A DNA stretch of 64,000 nucleotides from Liolophura sinensis (lineage: Eukaryota > Mollusca > Polyplacophora > Chitonida > Chitonidae). The stretch's first letter is position 1. Every line of letters begins with the position of its first letter. Below are positions 43,401 through 53,720 of the stretch, one piece after another. The DNA is taken from NCBI RefSeq assembly GCF_032854445.1, contig NC_088306.1, positions 5,595,145 through 5,659,144 of the forward strand, read 5' to 3'. Below the pieces are notes generated by a model, which did not search any database, was not told the origin of the DNA, and worked only from the letters and a program-made list of their open reading frames with translations. The position numbers and the translations under genes are program-made.

Positions 43401-44054
43401 AGAGATAGCACTGATCTCAATGTTGTACATCCTAGTGGAGTTGCTATCTCTTGTTTTCCAGTGCCAAGCTGTAAGAGAGAGTTAAAGCGTTTTTTGGGTA
43501 TGGCAGGTTATTATCGAAAGTTCTGTAGGAACTTTTCATTTGTTAGTGAGCCATTAACTCAGCTGTTAAAGAAAGGTGCTAAATTTTTGTGGTCCATTGA
43601 GTGTCAGAGATCTTTTGATAGATTAAAGGCCATGCTAAGCAGCGGCCCCATACTTGTAGCACCTGATTTTAATTTACCATTTAAGCTAGCTGTTGATGCT
43701 AGTGATATATCTGCTGGGGCAGTTTTGTTACAAGAAAATGAAACAGATCACGTTGATCACCCTGTATGTTTTTTCTCTCGCAAATTTGACAAGTGCCAGA
43801 GAAATTATTCAACAATAGAAAAGGAGTGTCTGTCCTTGATTCTAGCATTACAGCATTTTGAAGTATATGTGACTTCCTCAAGTTACCCCATTGTTGTGTA
43901 TACAGATCACAATCCCTTAACCTTCTTGCACAAACTAAAAGGTAAAAACCGAAGATTGTTACGGTGGAGTTTGCTTTTGCAAGAATTTAATCTAGAGATT
44001 AGACACATAAAAGGGAAAGATAATGTGATTGCTGATTGTTTGTCACGTGTCTAG
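40434..44054 (+). CDS. Gag-protease-integrase-RNase H polyprotein lacking the RT core
   Basis: Open for about 1206 codons (an ORF with its own ATG starts at 40377; numbers below use that). Long Glu/Arg/Lys coiled coil (about 22-95), a SCAN-like capsid region (about 105-285, with FDVTKYIRLVPSF), a CX2CX4HX4C knuckle (331-344), protease LRDTGAS (DTG at 425), integrase zinc domain (H666 to about C706) and D737, D796, E832 with 35 residues between the last two. RNase H has D1107, E1148, D1177 and a final ADCLSRV. Between about 1020 and 1035 the chain passes from the integrase tail to the RT connection segment (KRELKRFLGMAGYYRKF). No palm motif (YxDD) exists. The deletion keeps the frame open, so the element is probably non-autonomous. 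Confidence 0.88.
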   Translation, partial: KQFELKLTLEKEEREREKEREHEMEKLKMEKEEREKEREREVQREREEREMQERERERELEFQMKKLELERDEKPGPSGRQNSGFDVTKYIRLVPSFQEKEVDKYFLHFEKIANSLKWPKEFWTILLQSVLIGKAREIYTQLSVENASNYDYVKEVILKGYELVPEAYRQKFRNYEKGRDQTYVEFGRAKEQLFDRWCTAKKIGRDFESLRQLVLVEEFKRCIHNDVKVFVHVQKASTLEEAASLADDYSLTHKVTYTGKPFNSFTRRNTQSHATGRGSSIQKSSTPGSNGSTAHGSRSSDWNGSPRNRVTCNFCKRVGHVMSECYKLKRIREAQNESKPTGICVAMHKTLPEVTSAVKSRSELADTGLDKIPKCSMDSFAPFINSGSVSLRSDMSCATPIKILRDTGASQSLLLMNTLPFSEESYSGVRALIRGVESSDFVSVPLHDIYLSSDLISGPVRVGIKPSLPFEGIHLLLGNDLAHDKVTVDPLMVDKPSLNSVTEPVESEIAGLYPSCVVTRAMSRKVSTDQGSTVDLSETFLNNMLDGDSSKLDSQQEVDTNFVSGDQPFCRTELIAEQHSDPSISCLFNDAAKDGESLPDPCYYYVKSGILMRQWRPPDVSLEDEWAIKHQVVVPKSYRKDILTIAHETPLAGHLGVNKTYHKILSHFYWPGVRKDVTEFCRSCHACQLVGKPNQTIPKAALRPIPAIGEPFSRILIDCVGPLPKTKSGNQYMLTIMCTSTRFPEAIPLRNITAKTVIKALVKFFTMFGLPKSVQSDQGSNFMSGVFQQVMHELGISQYKSSAYHPQSQGALERFHHTLKSMIRTYCFETGKDWDEGVPLLMFAVRESVQESLGFSPFELVFGHTVRGPLQLFKEKFVSGDSDNVNLLQYVSSFRTKLNRVCELARENLTASQKRMKTKYDKETVRRRSEVGQKVLALLPVSGKPLEARYFGPYVVDKRLSDLNYIIFTPDRRKSRQLCHINMLKPYVDRDSTDLNVVHPSGVAISCFPVPSCKRELKRFLGMAGYYRKFCRNFSFVSEPLTQLLKKGAKFLWSIECQRSFDRLKAMLSSGPILVAPDFNLPFKLAVDASDISAGAVLLQENETDHVDHPVCFFSRKFDKCQRNYSTIEKECLSLILALQHFEVYVTSSSYPIVVYTDHNPLTFLHKLKGKNRRLLRWSLLLQEFNLEIRHIKGKDNVIADCLSRV

Positions 44055-44159
44055 TTGGTTTTCTGCAGCTTTGTTTTTAAAGACTGTGTGGTAAACGTTA
44101 TTATTATTCGTGATTATGAATATGTTAAAGAAAGTTTTATGCAAAACTTTCTTTTCCCT

Positions 44160-44171
44160 GAAGGGTGGGGG
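44160..44171 (+). other. Polypurine tract
   Basis: GAAGGGTGGGGG directly before the 3' LTR, the expected plus-strand primer. Confidence 0.85.
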
Positions 44172-45175
44172 TGTTATGTATGACTATTTAACGTCTTCCT
44201 GTACTGTTAGTCTGCGGACCTTTGTGTTATATGTTATAAGCATAACAGGCCCTGTTATATATGTACAGCGCGGACCTGGCTGAAAGCACCGTGTTCAATG
44301 CTCTGTTTATTTAACTGGATGTTCATTGGCTGTTAATTCTGTGTCTAAGAATAGTTGAATCCACCTGGCACGTATATAAGCCGTGTTTTCTGTGCAGAGT
44401 GGAGGTATTTTTGCTGCATCCACTGGGAGCCAGGAGAGTGTGAGACGCTCTCGTATCGAGTCCATTATATTTATATGAGCTGGTGATGCCAGTTTCATTT
44501 GGGAGGACAGATTTTTATGCCGGCACCGTTTGTGTACCACAGTAGTACTGATGTCTGGTTTATGTGAATTTCTGCGGAAGTCACGTTTATTGGTGTTCGG
44601 ATCATTATTATGATTATACAGTGTGGACTGTGTAATTTGTTTAACACGCTGACCTCACCTGACCGACAAGGTCATCAAGGACTCTAAACTGAAGTTTTCA
44701 GTTTTGGCAAAGGACGTTCGTTCTGCCACAAGGTGACATTACTCTACGTCTCTGAACGGCTCGTTTGTGAGCTTCTGCGGGAGCTGTGACTGATCTGAAG
44801 TGGATTATACCTCCATGCCTGTATTTACCCAGTGTTGTGCTCTGCGGGTGTGACGTCATTCAAAGGCTTGACTGTTCCAGTTCTGTGTAACCTGTGTACT
44901 GTGTTCGTGTTCGCTAACCTGGCGAAGTACCTGTCTAGGACAATTTGTGAATTGTGTGTTTATCCCATGGTCTTTACGTTGGATTTCCTGGAATACATTC
45001 CTTGGGATGCAAAGGTGAACTGGAAACTTGTAAAGACCGGTAATACTGATGTGTATGTTGTTGTTGTTGAACTGTCTGTAAAACTGTACGTCTCATTTTA
45101 TATATAAAGCATTGTTAACATTGTAATATTGAGTCACTGAGTCTGTTTTCTGTTGCTGTTTTCAATACCGTAACA
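44172..45175 (+). repeat. 3' LTR (1004 bp, complete)
   Basis: TG...CA ends, TATA at 44373-44380. Serves as the reference for the uninterrupted LTR and shows that the 5' copy was whole before the nested insertion. The minus ORF 44307-44540 and plus ORF 44832-45107 also occur in the 5' LTR and are not genes. Confidence 0.95.
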
Positions 45176-45345
45176 CTGTGCAAAAGTGTTTTACTTTGCA
45201 GAAGTGTGTTACAATGTAGAAATGTTTTACTCTGCACAAGTGTTTTACACCGCAGAAGTGTTTTACTTTGTAGATGAGTTTTACTCTGCATAAGCGTTTT
45301 ACTCCACAGAAGTGTTTTACATTGCAGACGTGCCTTACTGTGCAT
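45176..45345. repeat. 18-bp minisatellite, right half
   Basis: Continues the array at 32535-32701 (units such as GCAGAAGTGTTTTACTTT). It shows that the LTR element landed inside it. Confidence 0.85.
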
Positions 45346-45454
45346 TATATGTACTTGCTTTAACGTCGTGGTAACGAAAAGCACATCCTACATCCACATC
45401 GATCAGATCCTACGCTGCGCACAAAGCGAAGCACTAACAAGTACCCTTTTTCAG

Positions 45455-45546
45455 TCTTTGGTGTGGGCCAATTCGGGAAACCTCTCCGGCCTGATTGGAA
45501 TAAATATTTTAATCGTATGGCCTGCCTTTGCAATGTTGATTTACAG
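45455..45546 (+). other. Candidate internal exon, dCMP-deaminase-like (weak)
   Basis: A 92-nt stretch between a TTTTTCAG acceptor and a CAG|GTAAAC donor. In one frame it reads FGVGQFGKPLRPDWNKYF then NRMACLCNVDLQ. The RPDW-x2-YF-x3-A pattern resembles the start of deoxycytidylate deaminase domains. No neighbouring exon with the zinc-binding residues was found within the window, and the last residues do not fit well. Could be chance or an orphaned exon. Confidence 0.25.
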
Positions 45547-45956
45547 GTAAACTAATAACGTACATGTAGTTTTTGTCTACAACAAGAGAACAATGGTCAA
45601 TCCAGCTCGGACCCGAGACGCCACTTTGTGGGGAAAGATACCGCCATTGAAATGAAGCGCTAAAGATCTGCAGAATATCCCATGGTAATCTTTTGGCATG
45701 TTTGGAACAGTGAGCTTTACCGTCATCACCAATGCTATATTTTGGTCTCAGACACATGGTACATGGTGGTACATGGACCATCCACCTGACAGCCAAGCTG
45801 ATAAGCACGAGCATGTTTAGGGAGTGTCACACAGCATTTATTTAGACCTTGGTTGCTGTCAAGCGAACGATTACATTATCATATTCCATAGGATTGATTA
45901 TGCTATTGTTTATTCCCATTATAATTATAATTATACAGTTATTATAGCACGCTAAC
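45547..45956. other. Non-coding stretch
   Basis: AT-rich; no gene, repeat or site that I can support. Confidence 0.5.
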
Positions 45957-46292
45957 CATAGCGCGCCAGCGGGGCTCAATGAACTAAGAGCCTCTCACCA
46001 ATGCGATTGCTGTGAGTTCAAGTCCAGCCCATCGTGGCTTTATATCCGGCCAGCAAGGTCTTCTAGAAAGATGTTAATGGTGGTGGATTTTCTCCAACTA
46101 TAATACTGGCCTCCGTTTTATAAGTGAAATTATCTTGAGTACGGCATGAAACACCAATCAAATAAATATTTATTTATTTATTTATTTGATTGGTGTTTTT
46201 CGCTGTACTCAAGAATATTTCACTTATACGACAGCAGCCAGCATTATGGTGGGAGGAAACAATGCAGAGCCCGGGGAAACTCACGACCATCA
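45957..46292. mobile_element. Two tRNA-derived SINEs joined tail to tail
   Basis: Plus copy: tRNA-related head from about 45957 with a B-box-like GAGTTCAAGTCC at 46014-46025, body to about 46155, tail CACCAATCAAATAAATA. The second copy begins in the shared A/T tail and reads on the minus strand to about 46292 (GATTGGTGTTTTTCGC onwards), 5'-truncated. The pair forms a large imperfect inverted repeat at about 46100-46240. Confidence 0.75.
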
Positions 46293-47070
46293 TCAAATAA
46301 ATAAATAATAAAGTAATGTCGCATAGTCTTATTTACATCTCGGTGATATGGTAGATTTCGCCGCAGTCGTGTTTGGACTGGTAGCTGGGCTTCATTGGCG
46401 AGGCATACAGACTAAAATCAGGTCACAAATAAAGGCATTATCTTCAGCTCGTCCGATTAATATTCGTGAGAATTACATGTACGTGGATGAAGGTCCTATA
46501 GCTGATCGTAGTTGATTTCCGTGCACAATCCAAAACCACCTTTGACCACTACGGCAGCCTCGCGATCTCTGACGAAATCTTTAGATGCTTCCCGATTGAC
46601 CTGTATCCGCCAAGACTTATGGTACAATTTATGAATATTATCCGCGATTTTTCGCTCACAGGTTGCCTTAACTGGTCGTAAGTCTAGTTGTGACTGAGAC
46701 TTGTTCTAAAACTGTTTATGTAAGTGCTTAATATTAGAAATTTAGACTTCCCCTACAATAATGATGTTGTGTTATTGATATTAAATCATAACAAAGATCT
46801 GTCCGTAAAAGTTACCGAGCTCTCTCTTATTATTCTAAATCACGTGTACATGTTTTTGTCACGACTATGGTTTGTTTCAAAGTTAACAAAGGTTAACTCT
46901 TACAGCATATAACACCATTATATGACAAATGACTTCAGCATTATTGGTGGAACTGATAATGCATAAAAAAATATGTCCCAGAATAAAAGTATCTACTCAG
47001 TGATGAAGGCGAATGCCAAAGCGTAGCAAAATCGTATCAATCATAGTGTCAAGTCCGGCAATCATATAAA
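46293..47070. other. Non-coding stretch
   Basis: No convincing ORF, repeat or RNA gene seen. Confidence 0.5.
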
Positions 47071-47076
47071 GGGGCC

Positions 47077-47870
47077 TTGGGCGTCGACAATGACAATATA
47101 AAAGATTATCAACACGGTTATATGCTCTCACTCAGGACTGTGACAACAAAATTAATGAATGTAACGCCTTATCGTAAACAGCTTCCGTCCGATCTTCCCA
47201 ACATAGCTCTTAATGGTCACGTCATTAAAGCAGTATCTAATGACAATTTTCTTGGAATTATATTTAACGATACACTTTCCTGGGTACCTCATATAAATCA
47301 CATATGCAGCAAAGTATTTAGAAACACTTATTCAACATACTAGGCACAATGTTATTAAAAAAAACTCTCTTTATACTTTACAATTCCATGGTTTCCATTA
47401 TTATTTCCATTACTATTTCCGTATCTATATCATATGGTAATTTTTTATGGGACAATACATTTTCAACAGGCTTACAACCGCTATTCCTTCTCCAAAAACG
47501 GTGTATTAGAATTATTCCTCTATACGACAAATTAGACCACACCGATCTTTTATTCAAGGAAGTAGAAATGTTGAACATTTTCATATTAAATCAAATTAAT
47601 TTGCTTGTATCGTCAATGTCCATCAATTTATTCATCAACCGGAAGTAATTTTACACGGCAATCTGACATGAACAATTACCCAACCAGCCTTCTAAACTAC
47701 AACTTTCACAAAACAAATTATCGCTCTGCATAATCACTTGACTTAAAAATCAAGTGTAAATGGGTGAAAAAAAGTGGAACAAATTGTCCACGTGTCTGAA
47801 GGCTATCAATTCTACATCACTCTTTGAGCATAAAGTAATAGATCACTTATTTGTAAACCAACGGTTTGAT
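47077..47870 (+). pseudogene. 5'-truncated non-LTR RT C-terminal fragment (CR1/L2-like)
   Basis: Frames at 47077-47343 and 47349-47648 give NFLGIIFNDTLSWVPHINHI, typical of the region after the RT palm, then LFILYNSMV and LQKRCIRII. About 47765-47860 adds a KKWNKLSTCLKAINSTSLF segment like the terminal GPKLWNSLP motif of CR1/L2-type ORF2s. Stops and frame changes are present, and no catalytic RT motif is included. Confidence 0.65.
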
Positions 47871-48579
47871 TCATATTGCATATGAACAATATTCATTTTG
47901 TATAGGCCGTTACATGTCACTGTCATTGTTTCTATATTTGGGGATAGAACGAATTCCTGTAAACTTGTCTCCCCTCGTTATGTTTTTATGGTGAATAAAT
48001 GTCTTCCGCCTGCGGTCCATGGTATACAACCCTGCTTAATCACCCACTTCCCTTGTTTTATGACGGATTATAGAACGCCAAAACATTCACATGCCGTGTT
48101 CATGTCTAAGGGAACGGTTGCATTCTTCCCTTCACACAATAATCCATCACCCACGCCCCAGAATTGGGCGACAACAAATCTACAGTTGTCAGTAACTACC
48201 GAAGGTCGAACTACAGGCAAAGCGGTTTATTCCACCGATAAAAGAAATCGCTATCGGATAACTGGAAGTGTTGAGTGCTCAATTCTTGAGAGACGGGAAT
48301 AAATAAAGAGGAAGGTGATAGAGAGAAGGAGGCAGGTTGAGGAGAAGAGGTGAGTATGGGTCAGGTTGTGAGGCGGGGAAGAAAGAAAACCTTAGCATGA
48401 AGAAGAAATTACTTATTGCAGCAATATACGGAGGTGACATTGCCGCGAAAAAGGGAGATAAATCTTGGAAAAAAATAGTTCGTGATTACCTCCCTTCTAT
48501 GCGACGACGGCCTTGCATCTCACTTTTGCGAATATGTAGACACACCGCTTACATCCTGGTTATGCTAATGCAACAAGTA
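47871..48579. other. Unassigned sequence before the gap
   Basis: Contains an open frame at 47898-48302 that I do not recognise; it has no start context, splice sites or domain that I can support. Ends at the assembly gap. Confidence 0.4.
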
Positions 48580-48779
48580 NNNNNNNNNNNNNNNNNNNNN
48601 NNNNNNNNNNNNNNNNNNNNNNNNNNNNNNNNNNNNNNNNNNNNNNNNNNNNNNNNNNNNNNNNNNNNNNNNNNNNNNNNNNNNNNNNNNNNNNNNNNNN
48701 NNNNNNNNNNNNNNNNNNNNNNNNNNNNNNNNNNNNNNNNNNNNNNNNNNNNNNNNNNNNNNNNNNNNNNNNNNNNNNN
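48580..48779. other. Assembly gap, 200 N
   Basis: Exactly 200 unknown bases, a conventional placeholder length. Left flank is non-array DNA, right flank starts inside an array promoter. The ORF belonging to the promoter at 48796-48803 is lost in it. Confidence 0.98.
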
Positions 48780-48795
48780 TAGGAAAAACTGACCT

Positions 48796-48803
48796 TTTAT
48801 ATA
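48796..48803 (-). promoter_or_regulatory. Proximal TATA box of array copy 14, ORF lost in gap
   Basis: TATATAAA at the edge of known sequence. Matching blocks at 52128-52135 and 55449-55456 drive type B copies, so the missing copy is probably type B. Confidence 0.7.
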
Positions 48804-50072
48804 CACGAGTCCGAACGTCACCAGATGTGTCGATTTCACTCGTCACTTGTTTTTATCCAGATAAAACTGACGATGTGTTTGTTCTTAGATAATTGTTCTT
48901 AGAATGTCTGTCTAGATAATTGTTGGCATACAAAAGAAATTGATCAGACCGTTTGTTCTGGCTGTGTAGACAATGTTCCTTTATATATACGGGTCAGGCA
49001 GCATGAGGAATGTCGATTTCACTAGTCAGTTGTTTAGCCAAACAAAAATGGTTGTCCCTCTTTATTTAATATTTTTTCTTTGTTTGTATGTCTAGACCAT
49101 TGATGGCATAGAAAAGAAATTGATTTCTCTCCGTTATTGTTCCGTTTTTTCTTTGCGATCACTTCTTACTACAGGTGGGCAACAATTTATTCAATAAGGA
49201 GCGGACGATGAAATATTGTTTTTTGTATTACACAATGGGCGTTTGACCGAATGTTTTAAGAGTTTTTTGACCAAAGGGATACTGACATATTCCGGTTGTG
49301 ATGCCGCAAAATCCTAAGTAAGGCTGAAAATGTGGTCAACTAGATAAAAACATGCACATTTCTTGAGTTTTACATAGAGAACTAGTATTCACAAAACACT
49401 TTTTTCCAAAACACCTTCTCCTGCAACAAAGTAGAATAGAAAATTTCTCTTATAATATTATATTCCTTTGGAATCAAGAGGGATTTTGCTTCTGAACCTG
49501 TTGTGAAAGTGTGAACAATTAGAAAGGCGGTCCTGCAATTTGGTCTTTGCATTTTTTTTTCTTGACCCATCCTCATTTGGTTTAATTTTGTGCGGCGGAA
49601 ACACTGACTCTTTTTATGCGCAATATGCTTTATGGAGATAAGGAATTGACCTGCTAGGCGGAAGGTTTTTATAATTAAATATATTATGTATCCCCAACAT
49701 AACGTCTAAGAACTTACTCTTTTGAGACATTGTAAAAATGAAGCGCACAGAGACCTCTGCAGGCAAAACTTTCAACTTTATATTGGATGGATTTACCTAA
49801 AGGTACTTGGAATATCCCATGCAAGTAGCAGTTTTTATTCAAACTGAACCACGAGCAGTGTAGTATACAATCCATTAAATTGCGTTCGAGTAACTTTCCT
49901 GATTTTAATATAATTAAGCAAGGAAGGAATTGACAAAAGAAAACATATTATATATGCATGTTTCACATGTGGTTTTATTCAGTCATCACTATGTAAAGCA
50001 AGCAAACAATAAAAACAAAGCGTTGTTTAAAAGCTGTAAAGAGCTTTAGGGTTTGGCCAACTTGAGTGTGTT

Positions 50073-50393
50073 CTACAGTCTCGCAAGTCGTCTGAGAGTT
50101 TGGCTGGATCTTGGTTTTATCCGCAATTCTGGCTTGCTTTTACTTTTCAGCTGTTCCTGTTGGTAAGGTGTGGCATGTATCAAAGTGGCTGTCATTCCTC
50201 AATTTCGACGTCTCGGCAGAAGTGTTTACATCAACTGTGGAGAAGACGATTGGCTTATACTGCTTTGTCAAATCTTTGATATCTTGTTCTTTCTGGAAGG
50301 TGATGGTTGCCTGAGAGACTGGCCATTGCTTGGGAGTGAAGTTTGGTTGTTACTGTGGCCAGGAACAACGTCGGATGGAATAATGCTATACAT
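50073..50393 (-). pseudogene. Array gene copy 15, type A with two compensating one-base indels
   Basis: ATG to stop is still 321 nt, but against the otherwise matching copy 17 there is an extra A near 50183 and a missing T near 50305, so about 40 codons are out of frame. TATA at 50458-50465, AATAAA at 49974-49979. The surrounding unit has other homopolymer-length differences, so sequencing error near the gap is as likely as mutation. Confidence 0.6.
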
Positions 50394-51712
50394 GGTTGGA
50401 AGAGGTCTTCTTGAAGAGTGTCAAATGGTTTCTGAAGGCTTTAGGAAAAACTGGCCTTTTATATACACGTGTCGAACGTCATGAGATGTGTCGATTTCAC
50501 TCGTCAGTTGTTTTTATCCAGACAAAGCTGACGATGTGTTTGTTTCTTAGATAATTGTTCTTAGAATGTCAGTCCATATAATTATTGGCATACAAAAGAA
50601 ATTGATCAGAGCGTTTGTTCTGGCTGTCTAGATAATGTTCCTTTATATACACGGGTCAGGTGGAAAGATCAATGTCGATTTCACTAGTCAATTTTCCAGC
50701 CATTCAAAGGTGGTTGTCCTTCTTATTTAGTAATTTGTTCTTTGTTTGTATGTCTAGACCATTGTTGACATAGAAAAGAAATTGATTTCTCTGCGTTATT
50801 GTTCCGTTTTACTTTGCAATCTCTCGTTACAACAGGTGGGCAATAATTCATTCATTAAAGAGCTGACGATTGGGGAATGTCTTTGTATGGCACAACAGGC
50901 ATTAAACCGACTGTTACAATAGTTTTTTCTCCAAAGGGATAATGACATGTCCCGGTCTGTGATGCCGTGAAACCTGTAGTAAGACTGAAGAATGTGGTTA
51001 ACTGGATGGAAAACATGCACATTTCTGGAGTTTTACATATGAAACTAGTATTTGAAAAACCCTTTTTTCCCAAACAACCACCTTTTCCTGCAACAAAGTA
51101 GCATAGAAAATTTCTCTTATAATATATTGGAATCTAGAAGTATTTTGGTGCTGAACCTTTACAGATTAAACACAACAGCAACCTTTGATATAAAAGTGTG
51201 AACAATTTAGAAAAGTGTCTTGCAGTTTGTCTGCACATTGCTTTTCTTGACCGTTACCCATTTGGTTTAGTATGCTGCGGCGGAAACACTGACTGTTTTT
51301 ATCCGCAATATTCTCTATGGAGATAAGGAATTGACCTGCTGGGCGGAAGGTTTTTTTTAATAATTAAATATAATATGTATCCCCAACATAATGTCTAACA
51401 ACTTACTCCTTTAAAACTATGTAAAAAAAATGAAGCGCACAGAGACCTGTGCAGGCAAAACTTCCAACTTTATTTTGGTTGGATTCATCTAAAGGTCCTT
51501 GGAATACTTTATACACGTGGTAGTTTTATTTGGACTGAACCACGAGGAGTGTACAATCCATTAAATTGCTTTTAAGTAACTTTCCTGATTTGAACAGAAT
51601 TAAGCAACGAAAGAACTGACGTAAGACAACATATTATAGATGCATGTTTCAGATGTGGTTTTATTTAGTCATCACTATGTAAAGCAAGCCTACAACAAAA
51701 ACAAAGCGTTGT

Positions 51713-52063
51713 TCAAAAGCTGTAAAGAGCTTTAGGGTTTGGCAAACTTGAGTGTGTTCCCTTGAGAGTTTGGCTGGATATTGGTTTTATCCGCAATGCT
51801 GGTTTGCTTTTACTTTTTAGCTGTTCCTGTTGGTAAGGTGTGGCATGTATCAAGTGGCTGTCATTGCTCAATTTCGACGTCTGGGCAGAAGTGTTTACGT
51901 CAACAGTGGAGAAGACGATTGGCTTATACTGCTTTGTCAGATCTTTGATACCTTGGTCTTTCTGGAAGGTGGTTGCTTGCCTGAGAGACAGACCATTGCT
52001 TGGCAGTGAAGTTGGGCTGTTACTGTGGCCAGGAACAAAGTCGAGTGGAATAATGCTATACAT
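51713..52063 (-). CDS. Array gene copy 16, type B (116 aa, altered C-terminus)
   Basis: Normal to the SSQTL segment. A deletion of about 19 bases then removes the usual RRLARL end and stop, and reading continues through the 3' hairpin (residues ALYSF) to TGA at 51713-51715. TATA at 52128-52135, AATAAA at 51660-51665. Confidence 0.55.
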   Translation of the reverse strand: MYSIIPLDFVPGHSNSPTSLPSNGLSLRQATTFQKDQGIKDLTKQYKPIVFSTVDVNTSAQTSKLSNDSHLIHATPYQQEQLKSKSKPALRIKPISSQTLKGTHSSLPNPKALYSF

Positions 52064-53399
52064 GGTTGGAAGAGGTCTTCTTGAAGAGTATCAAATGGTT
52101 TCTGAAAGCTTTAGGAAAAACTGACCTTTTATATACACGAGTCGAACGTCACCAGATGTGTCGATTTCACTCGTCACTTGTTTTTATCCAGATAAAACTG
52201 ACGATGTGTTTGTTCTTAGATAATTGTTCTTAGAATGTCTGTCTAGATAATTGTTGGCATACAAAAGAAATTGATCAGACCGTTTGTTCTGGCTGTGTAG
52301 ACAATGTTCCTTTATATATACGGGTCAGGCAGCATGAGGAATGTCGATTTCACTAGTCAGTTGTTTAGCCAAACAAAAATGGTTGTCCCTCTTATTTAAT
52401 ATTTTTTCTTTGTTTGTATGTCTAGACCATTGATGGCATAGAAAAGAAATTGATTTCTCTCCGTTATTGTTCCGTTTTTCTTTGCGATCACTTCTTACTA
52501 CAGGTGGGCAACAATTTATTCAATAAGGAGCGGACGATGAAATATTGTTTTTGTATTACACAATGGGCGTTTGACCGAATGTTTTAAGAGTTTTTTGACC
52601 AAAGGGATACTGACATATTCCGGTTTGTGATGCCGCAAAATCCTAAGTAAGGCTGAAAATGTGGTCAACTAGATAAAAACATGCACATTTCTTGAGTTTT
52701 ACATAGAGAACTAGTATTCACAAAACACTTTTTTCCAAAACACCTTTTCCTGCAACAAAGTAGAATAGAAAATTTCTCTTATAATATTATATTCCTTTGG
52801 AATCAAGAGGGATTTTGCTTCTGAACCTGTTGTGAAAGTGTGAACAATTAGAAAGGCGGTCCTGCAATTTGTCTTTGCATTTTTTTTCTTGACCCATCCT
52901 CATTTGGTTTAATTTTGTGCGGCGGAAACACTGACTCTTTTTATGCGCAATATGCTTTATGGAGATAAGGAATTGACCTGCTAGGCGGAAGGTTTTTTAT
53001 AATTAAATATATTATGTATCCCCAACATAACGTCTAAGAACTTACTCTTTTGAGACATTGTAAAAATGAAGCGCACAGAGACCTCTGCAGGCAAAACTTT
53101 CAACTTTATATTGGATGGATTTACCTAAAGGTACTTGGAATATCCCATGCAAGTAGCAGTTTTATTCAAACTGAACCACGAGCAGTGTAGTATACAATCC
53201 ATTAAATTGCGTTCGAGTAACTTTCCTGATTTTAATATAATTAAGCAAGGAAGGAATTGACAAAAGAAAACATATTATATATGCATGTTTCACATGTGGT
53301 TTTATTCAGTCATCACTATGTAAAGCAAGCAAACAATAAAAACAAAGCGTTGTTTAAAAGCTGTAAAGAGCTTTAGGGTTTGGCCAACTTGAGTGTGTT

Positions 53400-53720
53400 C
53401 TACAGTCTCGCAAGTCGTCTGAGAGTTTGGCTGGATCTTGGTTTTATCCGCAATTCTGGCTTGCTTTTACTTTTCAGCTGTTCCTGTTGGTAAGGTGTGG
53501 CATGTATCAAGTGGCTGTCATTCCTCAATTTCGACGTCTCGGCAGAAGTGTTTACATCAACTGTGGAGAAGACGATTGGCTTATACTGCTTTGTCAAATC
53601 TTTGATATCTTGTTCTTTCTGGAAGGTGATTGGTTGCCTGAGAGACTGGCCATTGCTTGGGAGTGAAGTTTGGTTGTTACTGTGGCCAGGAACAACGTCG
53701 GATGGAATAATGCTATACAT
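53400..53720 (-). CDS. Array gene copy 17, type A (106 aa)
   Basis: Full-length. TATA at 53785-53792, AATAAA at 53301-53306. Shares KSKPELRIKP with copy 20 where most copies have KPALRIKP. Good reference for judging the indels in copy 15. Confidence 0.65.
   Translation of the reverse strand: MYSIIPSDVVPGHSNNQTSLPSNGQSLRQPITFQKEQDIKDLTKQYKPIVFSTVDVNTSAETSKLRNDSHLIHATPYQQEQLKSKSKPELRIKPRSSQTLRRLARL

Larger units (their letters stand above)
32707..45175 (+). mobile_element. Gmr1-like Ty3/Gypsy LTR retrotransposon with a nested non-LTR insertion
   Basis: LTRs begin TGTTATG and end GTAACA. They are about 1003 bp and differ, by eye, only by one inserted A (39605 region against 44706 region). The flanking 4 bp CTGT (32703-32706 and 45176-45179) is a target duplication. 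Domain order Gag, protease, integrase, RNase H, with integrase before RNase H, is the Gmr1-type order. The reverse transcriptase core is missing. The 5' LTR is split by 32773-39128. Without the insert the element is about 6.1 kb. Confidence 0.9.

Noticed and set aside
43440-43470. Pyrimidine tract and CAG at the RT-deletion junction suggesting removal by splicing
   Set aside because: The reading frame passes through it as coding sequence, and the RT is missing from the DNA itself.
47898-48302. 134-aa plus-strand ORF before the gap
   Set aside because: No domain recognised; it may be read-through of decayed non-LTR sequence and cannot be supported as a gene.
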